Of a stretch of DNA of 58,063 nucleotides, positions 27,154 to 36,021 are shown one piece after another; the first letter of the stretch is position 1, and each line of letters starts with the position of its first letter. The translations under genes and the position numbers were made by a program. This DNA comes from Verrucomicrobia bacterium Tous-C9LFEB (lineage in GTDB: Bacteria > Verrucomicrobiota > Verrucomicrobiia > Methylacidiphilales > UBA1321). The stretch lies in NCBI GenBank assembly GCA_002304345.1, contig NEUU01000023.1, forward strand, positions 1 to 58,063, read 5' to 3'. The notes below the pieces were generated by a model. That model was not told the origin of the DNA, ran no database searches, and was given only the letters and a program-made list of their open reading frames with translations.

Positions 27154-28785
27154 TTACGCACTAATCATCTCGATCAAAAACGGCTTACGGCTGATCTCCC
27201 ACTTCGGATTTTGGTCCGTGAAATAATGCAGCGACCACTCGTTCGGCAGGAACGCCACGTCGCTGCCGAAGCCATCCTTCGCCAGCTTGCCCCCGGTCGG
27301 CAACACGATGCTGCTCAGTTCGGCCGTTTGACCTTCCTTCAGCCGCAACCAGCAGGCCATGCACCACGAGCTCATCTCGATGCGCGACTCCGCGCCGTAC
27401 TCGCTCGAGAGGCGATACTGCAACACCTCGAACTGGAGCGGTCCCACCGCGCCGAGCAGCGGCACCCGCTGCACCGCATGCGGCAATTCGAACGGCTGCG
27501 CGAGACCTTCCTTCAACAACTGGCTCAAGCCCTCCGAGTAGCGCTTGAACTTGGCCGTGTTCGTATTGTGCAAAAACGCGAAGCATTCCGGCGCGAAGCG
27601 TGGAATCACCTCATACTTGATCGTCTCGTCTTCCGCCAGCGTGTCGCCGATCAGAAAATCATAATTCCCCACGATACCGACCACATCGCCCGCCCACGCC
27701 GTATCGACCGTTTCCCGGTCACGCGCAAAGAGTCGTTGCGAGTTCGACAAGCGAATCCGCTTGCCTGTGCGCGTATGCACCACGTTCATGTCGCGGCTGA
27801 ATCGACCCGACACGATGCGGATGAACGACACGCGATCGCGATGCTTCGGATTCATGTTCGCCTGAATTTTGAAAACAAAACCCGAGAACGCCGGTGATTC
27901 CGGTTCGACGACCTGCTCGCCACTCAGACGCGCGGCGGGAGCTGGCGCGAATTCCAAAAACCGGTCGAGCAACAACTGCACGCCGAAATTATTTCCCGCA
28001 CTGCCGAAGAAAACGGGAGTCAGTTTTCCGGCGCGCACCGTCTCCAGATCGAAATCCGTTCCCGCGCCCTCGAGCAATTCCATCTCCTCGCACACCCGCG
28101 CGTAGACGGCCTCCGGCAACGCATCGCGCACCGTGTCGTCCTGCAGACCCGAAACTTTCACCGGCGTCTTGTATGCGCCCGCAGGCACCTTCTCGAACAA
28201 GTGCACCTGTAAATGTTCCCGGTCGTAAATGCCCTTGAAATCGGGTCCATCGCCCAGCGGCCAGTTCAGCGGACACGCCCGGATGCCGAGCACCCGCTCC
28301 AGCTCGTCGCACAATTCCAGCGGCGAACGGGCCGGACGATCCAGCTTATTCATGAACGTGAAAATCGGCACTCCGCGCTGGCGGCACACCTCGAACAATT
28401 TACGCGTCTGGTTTTCGATACCTTTACCCGCATCGATCACCATGATCGCCGCATCCACCGCGCTCAGCACGCGGTACGTATCTTCCGAGAAATCCTTGTG
28501 GCCCGGCGTATCGAGCAGGTTCACCACGCAATCCTTGTACTCGAACTGCAGCACCGTCGAGCTCACCGAAATCCCGCGCTGCTTTTCCAACTCCATCCAG
28601 TCGCTTGTCGTCGCGCGCTGATTCTTGCGCGCCGTCACGCTGCCCGCCAGCTGCACCGCGCCGCCGTAGAGCAGGAATTTTTCCGTCAACGTCGTCTTAC
28701 CGGCGTCCGGGTGCGAGATAATGGCAAAGGTGCGACGGCGCGACACTTCGCTGTGAATGGTCTTGGCATCAATCGGTGTATCCAT
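27154..28785 (-). CDS. prfC: Peptide chain release factor 3
   Basis: 543 aa from the ATG at 28785. This start is preferred over one at 28908 because the conserved RF3 N-terminus (HSEVSRRRTFAIISHPDAGKTTLTEKFLLYGGAVQLAGSVTARK) begins soon after it, and E. coli RF3 is 529 aa. G-motifs: P-loop SHPDAGKT, DTPGHKDF, and NKLD. YRVLSAVDAAIMVIDAGKGIE is typical. The C-terminal domain has RVPLLGAVGPLQFEVLQYRL. It is a GTPase that recycles RF1/RF2 after termination. It stands alone on the minus strand. Confidence 0.95.
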   Translation of the reverse strand: MDTPIDAKTIHSEVSRRRTFAIISHPDAGKTTLTEKFLLYGGAVQLAGSVTARKNQRATTSDWMELEKQRGISVSSTVLQFEYKDCVVNLLDTPGHKDFSEDTYRVLSAVDAAIMVIDAGKGIENQTRKLFEVCRQRGVPIFTFMNKLDRPARSPLELCDELERVLGIRACPLNWPLGDGPDFKGIYDREHLQVHLFEKVPAGAYKTPVKVSGLQDDTVRDALPEAVYARVCEEMELLEGAGTDFDLETVRAGKLTPVFFGSAGNNFGVQLLLDRFLEFAPAPAARLSGEQVVEPESPAFSGFVFKIQANMNPKHRDRVSFIRIVSGRFSRDMNVVHTRTGKRIRLSNSQRLFARDRETVDTAWAGDVVGIVGNYDFLIGDTLAEDETIKYEVIPRFAPECFAFLHNTNTAKFKRYSEGLSQLLKEGLAQPFELPHAVQRVPLLGAVGPLQFEVLQYRLSSEYGAESRIEMSSWCMACWLRLKEGQTAELSSIVLPTGGKLAKDGFGSDVAFLPNEWSLHYFTDQNPKWEISRKPFLIEMISA

Positions 28786-29218
28786 GGGGCAATGAGAGTA
28801 AGCGGCAAGGTATAGCAGGACTCCCTGCGCCTGACCAGCACGGCGTATCAAGAGAATCCATAGCCACTTGGCGAGAAATACTCCCCTCCCCGCAAAAATG
28901 TCGCACACCTAGCCAACGTAGCCAACCTAACACAAACACCTTTGACGAAATTGTGCTTAAATACCCGTGATGAAGGTGCTTCCTCAACTCATCCCGACCG
29001 CCGCGATCTCATTTGTCCTCGGCAGCCATCTCATTCATTGGAGCATCAACCCCTTCCAGAAAGTGGTGACGTCTGGAGACGTTCGGAGCGGTGATTCCAT
29101 TTTTTGCACGCCACCGCCCACGTCCGGACAACCTCGGGAAAATCCTATTTTTCTCGGTTATTCGCGGCCAATTCGTCATTGCCCCTCGTAATCGCCCTTC
29201 TTATAGTTTCTATCTCCT
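28786..29218. other. Divergent intergenic region between prfC and the GH31 gene
   Basis: 433 bp. It should hold promoters for both genes. A 74-codon open frame at 28967-29191 (+) starts with a hydrophobic stretch but turns into unstructured Pro/Ser sequence and lacks a ribosome-binding site, so I do not call it. TATAGT at 29202-29207 could be a -10 element for the GH31 gene, without a good -35. No repeats seen. Confidence 0.5.
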
Positions 29219-31567
29219 ATGCATTTTCACAAGTATCCGTACCCGGCCAACTTCGAATTTCCGACCACGATCAACTCGCAACTCCGTTTCAAAACGCGCC
29301 AAGGCAACTACCGCGTGAACGTGAAGACCGGCCAGGATGACGTCTACCACCTTCAGGTCACGGGCAAGGGCTGGGAAGAAAATGACTCGCAAGCCGGGAT
29401 CGCTTTCCCCACGGGCCGCAACGTCACGAAGACCAACCAGACCGTGCTTTCGTTCCACGCCGACGGCAGCCTGAATCTCTCCACGCGCGACGGCAAAACG
29501 CTGCTCGCCACCTACCCGAGCCGTTTCTTCGGCCAGAGCGGCCACGCCTCGGTTTTTGAATTCATCCGCGAGAAGGACGACCAATTCTACGGCATGGGCG
29601 AAAAGTGGAGCGGCCTCGAACATTCCGGCAAGACGACGAAGTTCTGGAACACCGATGTGTGGGGCGATTTCAATTCCGTCGGCTACATCGATGGCAAACC
29701 CGCGCCCGATCCCGTTTACGTCTCCGTCCCCTACCTCATCATCAAGCGCGGCAATACCTATCTCGGCCTCTTGCTCGACAACCCGCACGCCACGTTCATT
29801 TCCACCGGCTTCAATCTCTCCATCGCGAACCAGATGAAGCTCAAGAGCAGCGCGGGCACGATTCACCTCGGCGCGGAAGTCGGCCAGCCGAATCTCTACC
29901 TCATCTACGGCCCCACCCTCGCCGCGCTCACCCGCAAGCTGCAAAAGCTCGTCGGCGTCACGCCGCTCCCGCCCGCCTGGTCGCTCGGTTATCACCAGTG
30001 TCGCTGGGGCTACCAATCGGAAGCCGATTTGCTCAGCCTCGACAAGAATTTCCGCAAGCACGGCATCCCCGTCGACGGCCTCTGGCTCGACATCGATTAC
30101 ATGAACGGCTACCGCGTATTCACGTTCGACAAGAAACATTTCCCCGCTCCCGCCAAGGCCATGGCCAAGTTCGCGGAGAAAGGCCGCAAGGTCATCCCCA
30201 TCATCGACCCCGGCGTGAAGTTCGAAAAAGGGTACGGCGTCTACGACCGCGGTCATCGCGCCAAGGCCTTCTGCGAGAATTTCCAGGGTCACGAATACGT
30301 CGGCCTCGTCTGGCCGGGCGAAACCGTTTTTCCCGACTACTCCATCGAATCCGCCCGCAAATGGTGGGCCAAGGAAGTCAAAGACTTCGCCAAGACCGGT
30401 ATCTACGGCGCGTGGCTCGACATGAACGATCCCTCGACCGGCCCCGTGGAAAATCACGACATGCTCTTCGATCATGGCACGAAAAAGCACGGCGCTTTTC
30501 ACAATCAATACGCGCTCGGCATGGCCATGGCCTCACGCGAAGGCTTCCTCGCCGCGCACCCGGACTCGCGTCCGTTCATGCTCTGCCGCTCCGGCTTCAT
30601 CGGCACCAGCCGCTATACCGCGATCTGGACCGGCGACAACTACAGCAATTATCATCACCTCAAGAGCAGCATCGCCACCACGCTCAATCTCGCGCTCTCC
30701 GGCATTCCGTTCAACGGCCCCGACGCGGGCGGCTTCGGCGGCGACACCCACCCGGAACTGATTTGCGACTGGTACAAGGCGGGCTTCCTCTTCCCCGTCT
30801 TCCGCAATCACTCGATGATCAACACGCGCCAGCAGGAACCGTGGGCCTTCGATGCGAAGACCCTCACCGTACTGCGCCGCTTCATCCAGCTCCGCTACCG
30901 TCTGCGCCCCTACCTCTATCAGCTCTTCAGCGAGCAGGAAAAAAGCGGCGAAGCGATTCTGCGCCCGCTCTTCTACGACTTCTCCGACACCGCCGCGATC
31001 CCGCTCGGCAAGATCGACGATCAATTCATGGTCGGCCCGCACATCATGCAGGCTCCCTTCGTGCAGGAGAAACTCGCCAAGCGTTCTGTCGTCCTCCCCG
31101 GTAAACAAGCTTGGTACGATGTGACCAACGACCGCTGGATTCAAGGCAACCAAACCATCACCGTCGCCGCGCAACGGGACACCACCCCGCTCTACATCCG
31201 CGACGGCGCGATCCTGCCTCTGGCCCGGCTCAAGCCACAAGACCACGCCTTCAAGGGCGCCGAGGTCGATTTCCACATCTTCCTCTCCGGGAATGATCAG
31301 ACCGCCACGACCTATACCTTCGATGACGGCAGTTCGTTTGCCTACAAGAAGGGCAAGCGCTCCGAAGTAGTCATCACCGCGCAACGCCAACGACACACCC
31401 TCTCCATCGCCACGGAAACGGTCAGCGACGGATTCGGCCCCGGCAAATTCACCTTCAGCACCACCCGCGACATCAAGAAAGTCCTGATCAACGGCAAGCC
31501 CGCCAAGCTCGTCACCGCCCAAGGCATCAGCCTCGGCGAAAAGGCGCTGCCCACCTGGATCGCCTGA
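29219..31567 (+). CDS. GH31 family alpha-glucosidase-type hydrolase
   Basis: 782 aa. PPAWSLGYHQCRWGYQSEADLLSL is the start of the GH31 barrel, VDGLWLDIDYMNGYRVFTFD a substrate-binding block, and GIYGAWLDMNDPS carries the catalytic nucleophile Asp401. WTGDNYSNYHHLKSSI holds the acid/base Asp, and GIPFNGPDAGGFGGDTHPEL the following conserved block. N- and C-terminal beta domains flank the barrel. There is no signal peptide, so it is intracellular and acts on imported alpha-glucosides. The sequence around the barrel reads like ordinary alpha-glucosidases, not the sulfoquinovosidase subgroup. It is monocistronic with a hairpin after it. Confidence 0.92.
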   Translation: MHFHKYPYPANFEFPTTINSQLRFKTRQGNYRVNVKTGQDDVYHLQVTGKGWEENDSQAGIAFPTGRNVTKTNQTVLSFHADGSLNLSTRDGKTLLATYPSRFFGQSGHASVFEFIREKDDQFYGMGEKWSGLEHSGKTTKFWNTDVWGDFNSVGYIDGKPAPDPVYVSVPYLIIKRGNTYLGLLLDNPHATFISTGFNLSIANQMKLKSSAGTIHLGAEVGQPNLYLIYGPTLAALTRKLQKLVGVTPLPPAWSLGYHQCRWGYQSEADLLSLDKNFRKHGIPVDGLWLDIDYMNGYRVFTFDKKHFPAPAKAMAKFAEKGRKVIPIIDPGVKFEKGYGVYDRGHRAKAFCENFQGHEYVGLVWPGETVFPDYSIESARKWWAKEVKDFAKTGIYGAWLDMNDPSTGPVENHDMLFDHGTKKHGAFHNQYALGMAMASREGFLAAHPDSRPFMLCRSGFIGTSRYTAIWTGDNYSNYHHLKSSIATTLNLALSGIPFNGPDAGGFGGDTHPELICDWYKAGFLFPVFRNHSMINTRQQEPWAFDAKTLTVLRRFIQLRYRLRPYLYQLFSEQEKSGEAILRPLFYDFSDTAAIPLGKIDDQFMVGPHIMQAPFVQEKLAKRSVVLPGKQAWYDVTNDRWIQGNQTITVAAQRDTTPLYIRDGAILPLARLKPQDHAFKGAEVDFHIFLSGNDQTATTYTFDDGSSFAYKKGKRSEVVITAQRQRHTLSIATETVSDGFGPGKFTFSTTRDIKKVLINGKPAKLVTAQGISLGEKALPTWIA

Positions 31568-31577
31568 TTTAAATGAC

Positions 31578-31605
31578 TGCAGCCCGGAGCAAGTGCCGGG
31601 CTGCA
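31578..31605 (+). terminator. Hairpin after the GH31 gene
   Basis: TGCAGCCCGG and CCGGGCTGCA form a perfect 10-bp stem around an 8-nt loop, 10 bp after the stop codon. There is no U run, only AAAATTTG, but stability and position fit a terminator. Confidence 0.6.
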
Positions 31606-31708
31606 AAAATTTGTAACTTCTTATTGCTTCAAAACACAAAGCCTATTATTGTCCTCAGCTCCGGTTGGAAGTGACGGTTTCGTCCTTCCTTCCTGACCAT
31701 CCGAAAGA

Positions 31709-31781
31709 GGGGTCTTAGCTCAGTTGGTAGAGCGCCTCAATGGCATTGAGGAGGTCAGGGGTTCGAATCCCCTAGGCTCCA
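31709..31781 (+). tRNA. tRNA-Ala (anticodon GGC)
   Basis: 73 nt without encoded CCA. Acceptor stem GGGGTCT/AGGCTCC (two G-U pairs), D arm GCTC-AGTTGGTA-GAGC, anticodon stem CCTCA/TGAGG with loop ATGGCAT giving anticodon GGC, variable AGGTC, T arm AGGGG-TTCGAAT-CCCCT, discriminator A. A T-rich run follows at 31786-31808 and probably ends transcription. Confidence 0.96.
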
Positions 31782-32007
31782 TTCGGTTTCCTTTTTTTCC
31801 CTCTTTTTTCTGTTCTCTCACAGCAATCTCGTTTCGTAATTTCCTTGAGCTCAGCCCGCTACGGTCTACTCTGTAAGACATGGGGAACACACTGCTGAAA
31901 CCCACCCCTCGGCACAGGTCGTTTTATCTTTTCAGCGATCCATTGAAAAAGCCCCATCAAGTCTACTTTTTCGCGACGATTCCTTAAAGTCTATCAAGAT
32001 TGTATAC

Positions 32008-32024
32008 ATAAAATTTGATTTTAT
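32008..32024. promoter_or_regulatory. AT-rich palindrome, candidate operator
   Basis: ATAAAAT-TTG-ATTTTAT, a perfect 7-bp inverted repeat with a 3-bp centre, flanked by GTCTATCAAG on the left and AGAC on the right. It sits ~170 bp before the sulfate-binding protein gene. A LysR- or Rrf2-type site for sulfur control is possible; the regulator is not in the window. Confidence 0.35.
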
Positions 32025-32128
32025 AGACATTCTCGCCAAAAAAATATAAACCATTTATTATAAATAGATAATATCACACATTATTCTTAAAATTCATCGC
32101 AGGTCGCGCACTTTACGCTCAAAGAAGA

Positions 32129-32156
32129 TTGACAATTTCCGATAATAGATTATCTC
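32129..32156 (+). promoter_or_regulatory. Possible sigma-70 promoter of the sulfate operon
   Basis: A perfect -35 TTGACA at 32129-32134 and a weak -10 TATCTC at 32151-32156, spaced by 16 bp. Transcription would begin about 30 bp before the start codon. The weak -10 suggests activator dependence. Confidence 0.35.
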
Positions 32157-32191
32157 TATCGCATCAATCGACAATAACCAAGGAATCTATC

Positions 32192-33211
32192 ATGTATCCC
32201 CTGCTTAAGAAATTCAGTCGCCTTGCCTTTGCCAGCGTTTTGGCCGCACTTTCGATCTCCACCGTTTCCGCCAAGGAAATCACGCTCCTTAACGTCTCGT
32301 ACGATCCGACCCGCGAGTTGTATGGCGAATACAACAAGGCGTTCGCCAAATATTGGAAGGCCAAGACCGGCGACACCGTGACCATCGAACAATCGCATGG
32401 CGGTTCCGGCAAACAGGCGCGCGCCGTCATCGATGGCCTCCCCGCCGACGTCGTCACACTCGCCCTCGCCTACGACATCGACGCCATTGCCGTGCATGAG
32501 TTGGTGCCGAAAGATTGGCAACAAAAATTACCCGACCAAAGCACGCCTTACACTTCGACCATCGTTCTCCTGGTCCGCAAGGGCAACCCGAAAGGCATCA
32601 AGGACTGGGATGATCTCGTGAAGCCCGGTGTCGCCGTCATCACCCCCAACCCGAAGACCTCCGGCGGTGCCCGCTGGAATTACCTCGCGGCGTGGGCCTA
32701 TGCGAATAAAAAATTCGGCGGCAACGAAGAGAAGAACAAGGAGTTCATCAAGGCGCTCTTCAAGAACGTCCCCGTCCTCGACACCGGCGCTCGCGGCGCG
32801 ACGACCACCTTCGTCCAGCACGGCCTCGGCGACGTGTTCATCTCGTGGGAGAATGAAGCGTTCCTCGCGCAAAAGGAATTCCCCGGCAAGTTCGAAATCG
32901 TGACTCCGTCCCTCAGCATTCTCGCGGAACCGCCCGTCGCGGTGGTCGAAAAGAACGCGAGCAAAAAGGGCGTGACCGATGTCGCGAACGAATACCTGAA
33001 GTATCTCTATAGCGCCGAAGGTCAGGATATCGCCGGGAAGAATTTCTATCGTCCCCGCGACCAGAAGGTGGCCGCCAAGTACACCAACTTCAAGAAGCTG
33101 GATCTCATCACCATCAACGATCCGCTCTTCGGTGGTTGGCAGAAGGCCCAGAAGAAACACTTTGCCGACAAAGCGCTCTTCGACCAACTCTACGTCCCGT
33201 CGAACAACTAA
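32192..33211 (+). CDS. sbp: Sulfate ABC transporter substrate-binding protein
   Basis: 339 aa from the ATG at 32192, which follows AAGGA at proper spacing and opens directly into a signal peptide ([20 protein letters not shown]...VSA); an upstream start would add 21 polar residues. [22 protein letters not shown], the anion-binding [31 protein letters not shown] and [19 protein letters not shown] are hallmarks of Sbp/CysP. It delivers periplasmic sulfate (or thiosulfate) to the permeases encoded at 34251 and 35101. Sbp and CysP cannot be separated by eye. Confidence 0.92.
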   Translation: MYPLLKKFSRLAFASVLAALSISTVSAKEITLLNVSYDPTRELYGEYNKAFAKYWKAKTGDTVTIEQSHGGSGKQARAVIDGLPADVVTLALAYDIDAIAVHELVPKDWQQKLPDQSTPYTSTIVLLVRKGNPKGIKDWDDLVKPGVAVITPNPKTSGGARWNYLAAWAYANKKFGGNEEKNKEFIKALFKNVPVLDTGARGATTTFVQHGLGDVFISWENEAFLAQKEFPGKFEIVTPSLSILAEPPVAVVEKNASKKGVTDVANEYLKYLYSAEGQDIAGKNFYRPRDQKVAAKYTNFKKLDLITINDPLFGGWQKAQKKHFADKALFDQLYVPSNN

Positions 33212-33302
33212 ATAATTCAAGTCAACCTCTCCTCCGCAGCGATACCCGCTGCACCGTCCGGCATCACCACCACATCGCCGGGCGGTCGAGGGGAGGACTT
33301 GA

Positions 33303-34172
33303 TTGACGCACCTTACGGCCCGAGCCCCTATGCCTCCTGAAATCCTCGAAATCGCAAGCCAATCCACCATGGCTTCCCCCGTCACCCCGCGCCATCGACG
33401 ATCGATCTCAAAGCTGATCGAGTCCACGCGCCAACTGGCCAAAAACTCGAAGAAGCTCTTCGCCCAACCGCTCGACGATTTCACGTTACACGGCGAGACC
33501 TATTCTCTGCCCCGCTTTCTTTTCGTCGGACCTCCCGGTGGTGGCGACTATTTGCGCATCGGTATCTTTGCCGGAGTGCATGGCGACGAGACCGCCGGCA
33601 TCGACGCCTCGCTCCGCTTTCTGCAGGAACTGCACCGCACTCCCGACATCGCCCGCGGCTACGAAATCTTTGTCTACCCGGTTTGCAATCCGACCGGCTA
33701 CGAAGACAACACCCGCTGGACCCGCAGCGGCAAGGATCTGAACCGCGAATTCTGGCATGACTCCCGGCTGCCCGAAGTGCGCCAACTCGAGGAAGAGCTG
33801 CGCGGCCTGCATTTCCAAGGCATCATCTCCCTCCATGCCGACGACACCAGCGACGGCCTCTACGGCTTCGCCCGCGGCAGCGCCCTCACCCGCTACGTCC
33901 TGCAGCCCGCTCTTCAGGCCGCCGCCGAAGTGCTGCCCATCAACGCCCAGCGCATCATCGACAATTTCAACGCCCAGAATGGCATCATCCATCGCTCCTG
34001 CTATCAGGGCATACTCGGAGCTCCGCCCGAGGTGCGCCCGCGTCCGTTCGAGATTGTTTTCGAGACGCCTCAACTCGCCGACCACGACAAACAAGTCGAA
34101 GCCCATTTGCGCGCCCTCAAGGCGGTCTTGTCGCACTACCAGACCTTGATTTCTGAAGCGCAAAATATTTAA
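33303..34172 (+). CDS. M14-like zinc carboxypeptidase/deacylase inside the sulfate operon
   Basis: 289 aa from TTG 33303, which has GGGGAGGA five bases upstream; ATG at 33330 or 33369 are alternatives. GVHGDETAG supplies the zinc-binding His and Glu, NPTGY...GKDLNREFW matches the M14 substrate-binding Asn-Arg block, and ISLHADD the third zinc ligand His. Succinylglutamate desuccinylase/aspartoacylase and MpaA-type amidases belong to the same superfamily. No signal peptide, so cytoplasmic. It lies between the sulfate-binding protein and the permease genes on the same strand, 91 and 78 bp away, which is not a usual place for such an enzyme. Its substrate is unknown. Confidence 0.78.
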   Translation: MTHLTARAPMPPEILEIASQSTMASPVTPRHRRSISKLIESTRQLAKNSKKLFAQPLDDFTLHGETYSLPRFLFVGPPGGGDYLRIGIFAGVHGDETAGIDASLRFLQELHRTPDIARGYEIFVYPVCNPTGYEDNTRWTRSGKDLNREFWHDSRLPEVRQLEEELRGLHFQGIISLHADDTSDGLYGFARGSALTRYVLQPALQAAAEVLPINAQRIIDNFNAQNGIIHRSCYQGILGAPPEVRPRPFEIVFETPQLADHDKQVEAHLRALKAVLSHYQTLISEAQNI

Positions 34173-34250
34173 GGCTTTCTACTATCCATGACTGGCCGCT
34201 AATAGTCACTCGACATACTCTCAATATTCAATAGACTCACTCGGCTTCTC

Positions 34251-35099
34251 ATGTTTAACCGCTTCACACCACGCATCATGCCGGGCTTTGGGCTCAGCTT
34301 GGGGTATACGATCTTTTACCTCAGCCTGATCGTCCTGATTCCATTTAGCGCCCTCTTCACCAAGACCTTTAGCGGTTCCTGGGCACATATCTGGGAGTCG
34401 ATCAGCGAACCGCGCGTTCTGGCCTCCTACAAGCTCAGCTTCGGCGTCTCCTTCCTTGCCGCGCTGGTGAACGGTTTCTTCGGGCTCATCACCGCCTGGG
34501 TCCTCGCCCGCTACGAATTTCCCGGCCGCCGCTTCGTCGACGCGCTCGTCGATCTCCCCTTCGCCCTGCCGACCGCCGTGGCGGGCATTGCGTTAACTGC
34601 GCTCTACTCAACCAACGGCCCCATCGGCTCGTTCCTGTTCGAGCACTTCAACCTACGCGTCGCCTACACACCGCTCGGCATTTTCGTCGCCCTCACTTTT
34701 ATCGGACTCCCCTTCGTCGTGCGCACGCTGCAACCGGTCATCCTCGATCTTCATGCCGACGTCGAGGAAGCCGCCGCCTGCCTCGGTGCCACCCGCTGGC
34801 AGACGTTCACCCGCATCATTCTCCCGGCGCTACTGCCCGCCCTCGGCACCGGCATCATGCTCGCCTTTGGCCGCGCGGTCGGTGAATACGGCTCCGTGGT
34901 TTTCATTGCGGGCAATCTTCCGCTCAAAACGGAGATCACCCCGCTGCTGATCATCACCAAGCTCGAGCAATACGATTACAGCGGAGCAGCCGCCATTGGC
35001 CTCGCCATGCTGCTTGCCTCGTTCGTCATTCTCCTGCTCGTCAATCTCATCCAATGGTGGAACGACAAGCGCACTGCCCACGATACGGAGGAAAACTAA
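34251..35099 (+). CDS. cysT: Sulfate ABC transporter permease CysT
   Basis: 282 aa with about six membrane helices. MPGFGLSLGYTIFYLSLIVLIPFSALF is the typical CysT/CysU opening. The EAA coupling loop is EEAAACLGATRWQTFTRIILPALLPALGTG, which docks on the ATPase. GRAVGEYGSVVFIAGNLPLKTEI is a sulfate-permease block. It forms the channel with CysW. The stop is separated from the cysW ATG by a single base, so they are almost certainly co-translated. Confidence 0.94.
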   Translation: MFNRFTPRIMPGFGLSLGYTIFYLSLIVLIPFSALFTKTFSGSWAHIWESISEPRVLASYKLSFGVSFLAALVNGFFGLITAWVLARYEFPGRRFVDALVDLPFALPTAVAGIALTALYSTNGPIGSFLFEHFNLRVAYTPLGIFVALTFIGLPFVVRTLQPVILDLHADVEEAAACLGATRWQTFTRIILPALLPALGTGIMLAFGRAVGEYGSVVFIAGNLPLKTEITPLLIITKLEQYDYSGAAAIGLAMLLASFVILLLVNLIQWWNDKRTAHDTEEN

Positions 35100-35100
35100 C

Positions 35101-36015
35101 ATGGGTGCCTTCACCAATTCCCGCGCCCTCGCCTCCGCCCGGCACATTGCCGATCCGCAGCCCACGAATGCCCGCACCGAACCGGTCTGGATTCGCGCCA
35201 CGCTCATCGCCATCACCTTCGCGTTTCTCGGAGTCTTCATCCTCTGGCCGTTGCTCACGGTTTTCCACGAAGGTTTCTCCAAGGGATTCGGCTTCTACGT
35301 CGAGACTTTCAAGGACCCCATCACGATCAAATCGATCGAGCTCACCCTGCTCACCGCCGCGATCGCCGTGCCGCTCAATACCGTCTTTGGACTCGCCGCC
35401 GCATGGGCTTTGACCCGCTTCAAATTCCGCGGCCGGCAATTGCTCATCGCGCTCATCGACCTGCCGCTCTGGGTTTCGCCCGTCATCGGCGGCTTGATTT
35501 ACATTTTGCTCTTTGGCCGCCACGGCACCATCGGACCCTGGTTGATGGATCACAACATCCAGATTGTTTTCGCCCTGCCCGGCATCGTCCTCGCCACCAC
35601 CTTCGTTACCTTCCCCTTCGTCGCGCGCAGCCTCATTCCCCTCATGGAAGCGCAGGGTCACGCCGAGGAAGAAGCCGCGCTCACGCTCGGCGCGAACGGC
35701 TGGCAGGTCTTCTTCCGCATCACCTTGCCCAAGGTGAAGTGGGGCCTCCTCTACGGCATCATTCTTTGCAACGCCCGCGCCATGGGCGAATTCGGTGCCG
35801 TCTCGGTCGTCTCCGGTCACATCCGGGGCAAGACCAACACCATGCCGCTGCACATCGAAATTCTCTACAACGAATACCAATTTGCCGCCGCCTTCGCCGT
35901 CGCCTCCCTGCTCTCGCTGCTGGCTTTGATCACCCTTTTCCTCAAGACGTATAGTGAATCCCGCACCGCCCAGCAGTTGCGCGAAGCACAAGAATTAACC
36001 ATCGTATCCAAGTAA
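35101..36015 (+). CDS. cysW: Sulfate ABC transporter permease CysW
   Basis: 304 aa from the ATG at 35101, one base after cysT; earlier in-frame starts lie inside cysT and encode no recognisable sequence. About six membrane helices. EEEAALTLGANGWQVFFRITLPKVKWGL is the EAA loop, and NARAMGEFGAVSVVSGHIRGKTNTMPLHIEILYNEY is diagnostic of CysW. It pairs with CysT to form the inner-membrane path. cysA follows after 6 bp. Confidence 0.94.
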   Translation: MGAFTNSRALASARHIADPQPTNARTEPVWIRATLIAITFAFLGVFILWPLLTVFHEGFSKGFGFYVETFKDPITIKSIELTLLTAAIAVPLNTVFGLAAAWALTRFKFRGRQLLIALIDLPLWVSPVIGGLIYILLFGRHGTIGPWLMDHNIQIVFALPGIVLATTFVTFPFVARSLIPLMEAQGHAEEEAALTLGANGWQVFFRITLPKVKWGLLYGIILCNARAMGEFGAVSVVSGHIRGKTNTMPLHIEILYNEYQFAAAFAVASLLSLLALITLFLKTYSESRTAQQLREAQELTIVSK

Positions 36016-36021
36016 AGACTT

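Larger units (their letters stand above)
31782..32191. other. AT-rich leader region upstream of the sulfate operon
   Basis: 410 bp without a gene, markedly AT-rich against the surroundings, especially 31970-32100. It contains the palindrome at 32008-32024, a possible promoter at 32129-32156 and the ribosome-binding AAGGA just before the first gene. The short minus-strand reading frame across the tRNA is an artefact. Confidence 0.6.

Noticed and set aside
28967..29191. Possible 74-residue protein upstream of the GH31 gene
   Set aside because: No ribosome-binding site, hydrophobic only at the start, then unstructured; could be chance.
29219..31567. Idea that the GH31 enzyme is a sulfoquinovosidase linked to the sugar pathway and the sulfate operon
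   Set aside because: The barrel motifs read as ordinary alpha-glucosidase, no sulfonate-binding pattern was seen, and the sulfate operon is an importer.
31720..31905. Short minus-strand reading frame ending in GFEPLTSSMPLRRSTN
   Set aside because: It is the antisense of the tRNA-Ala gene; this peptide is a familiar false prediction caused by tRNA sequences.
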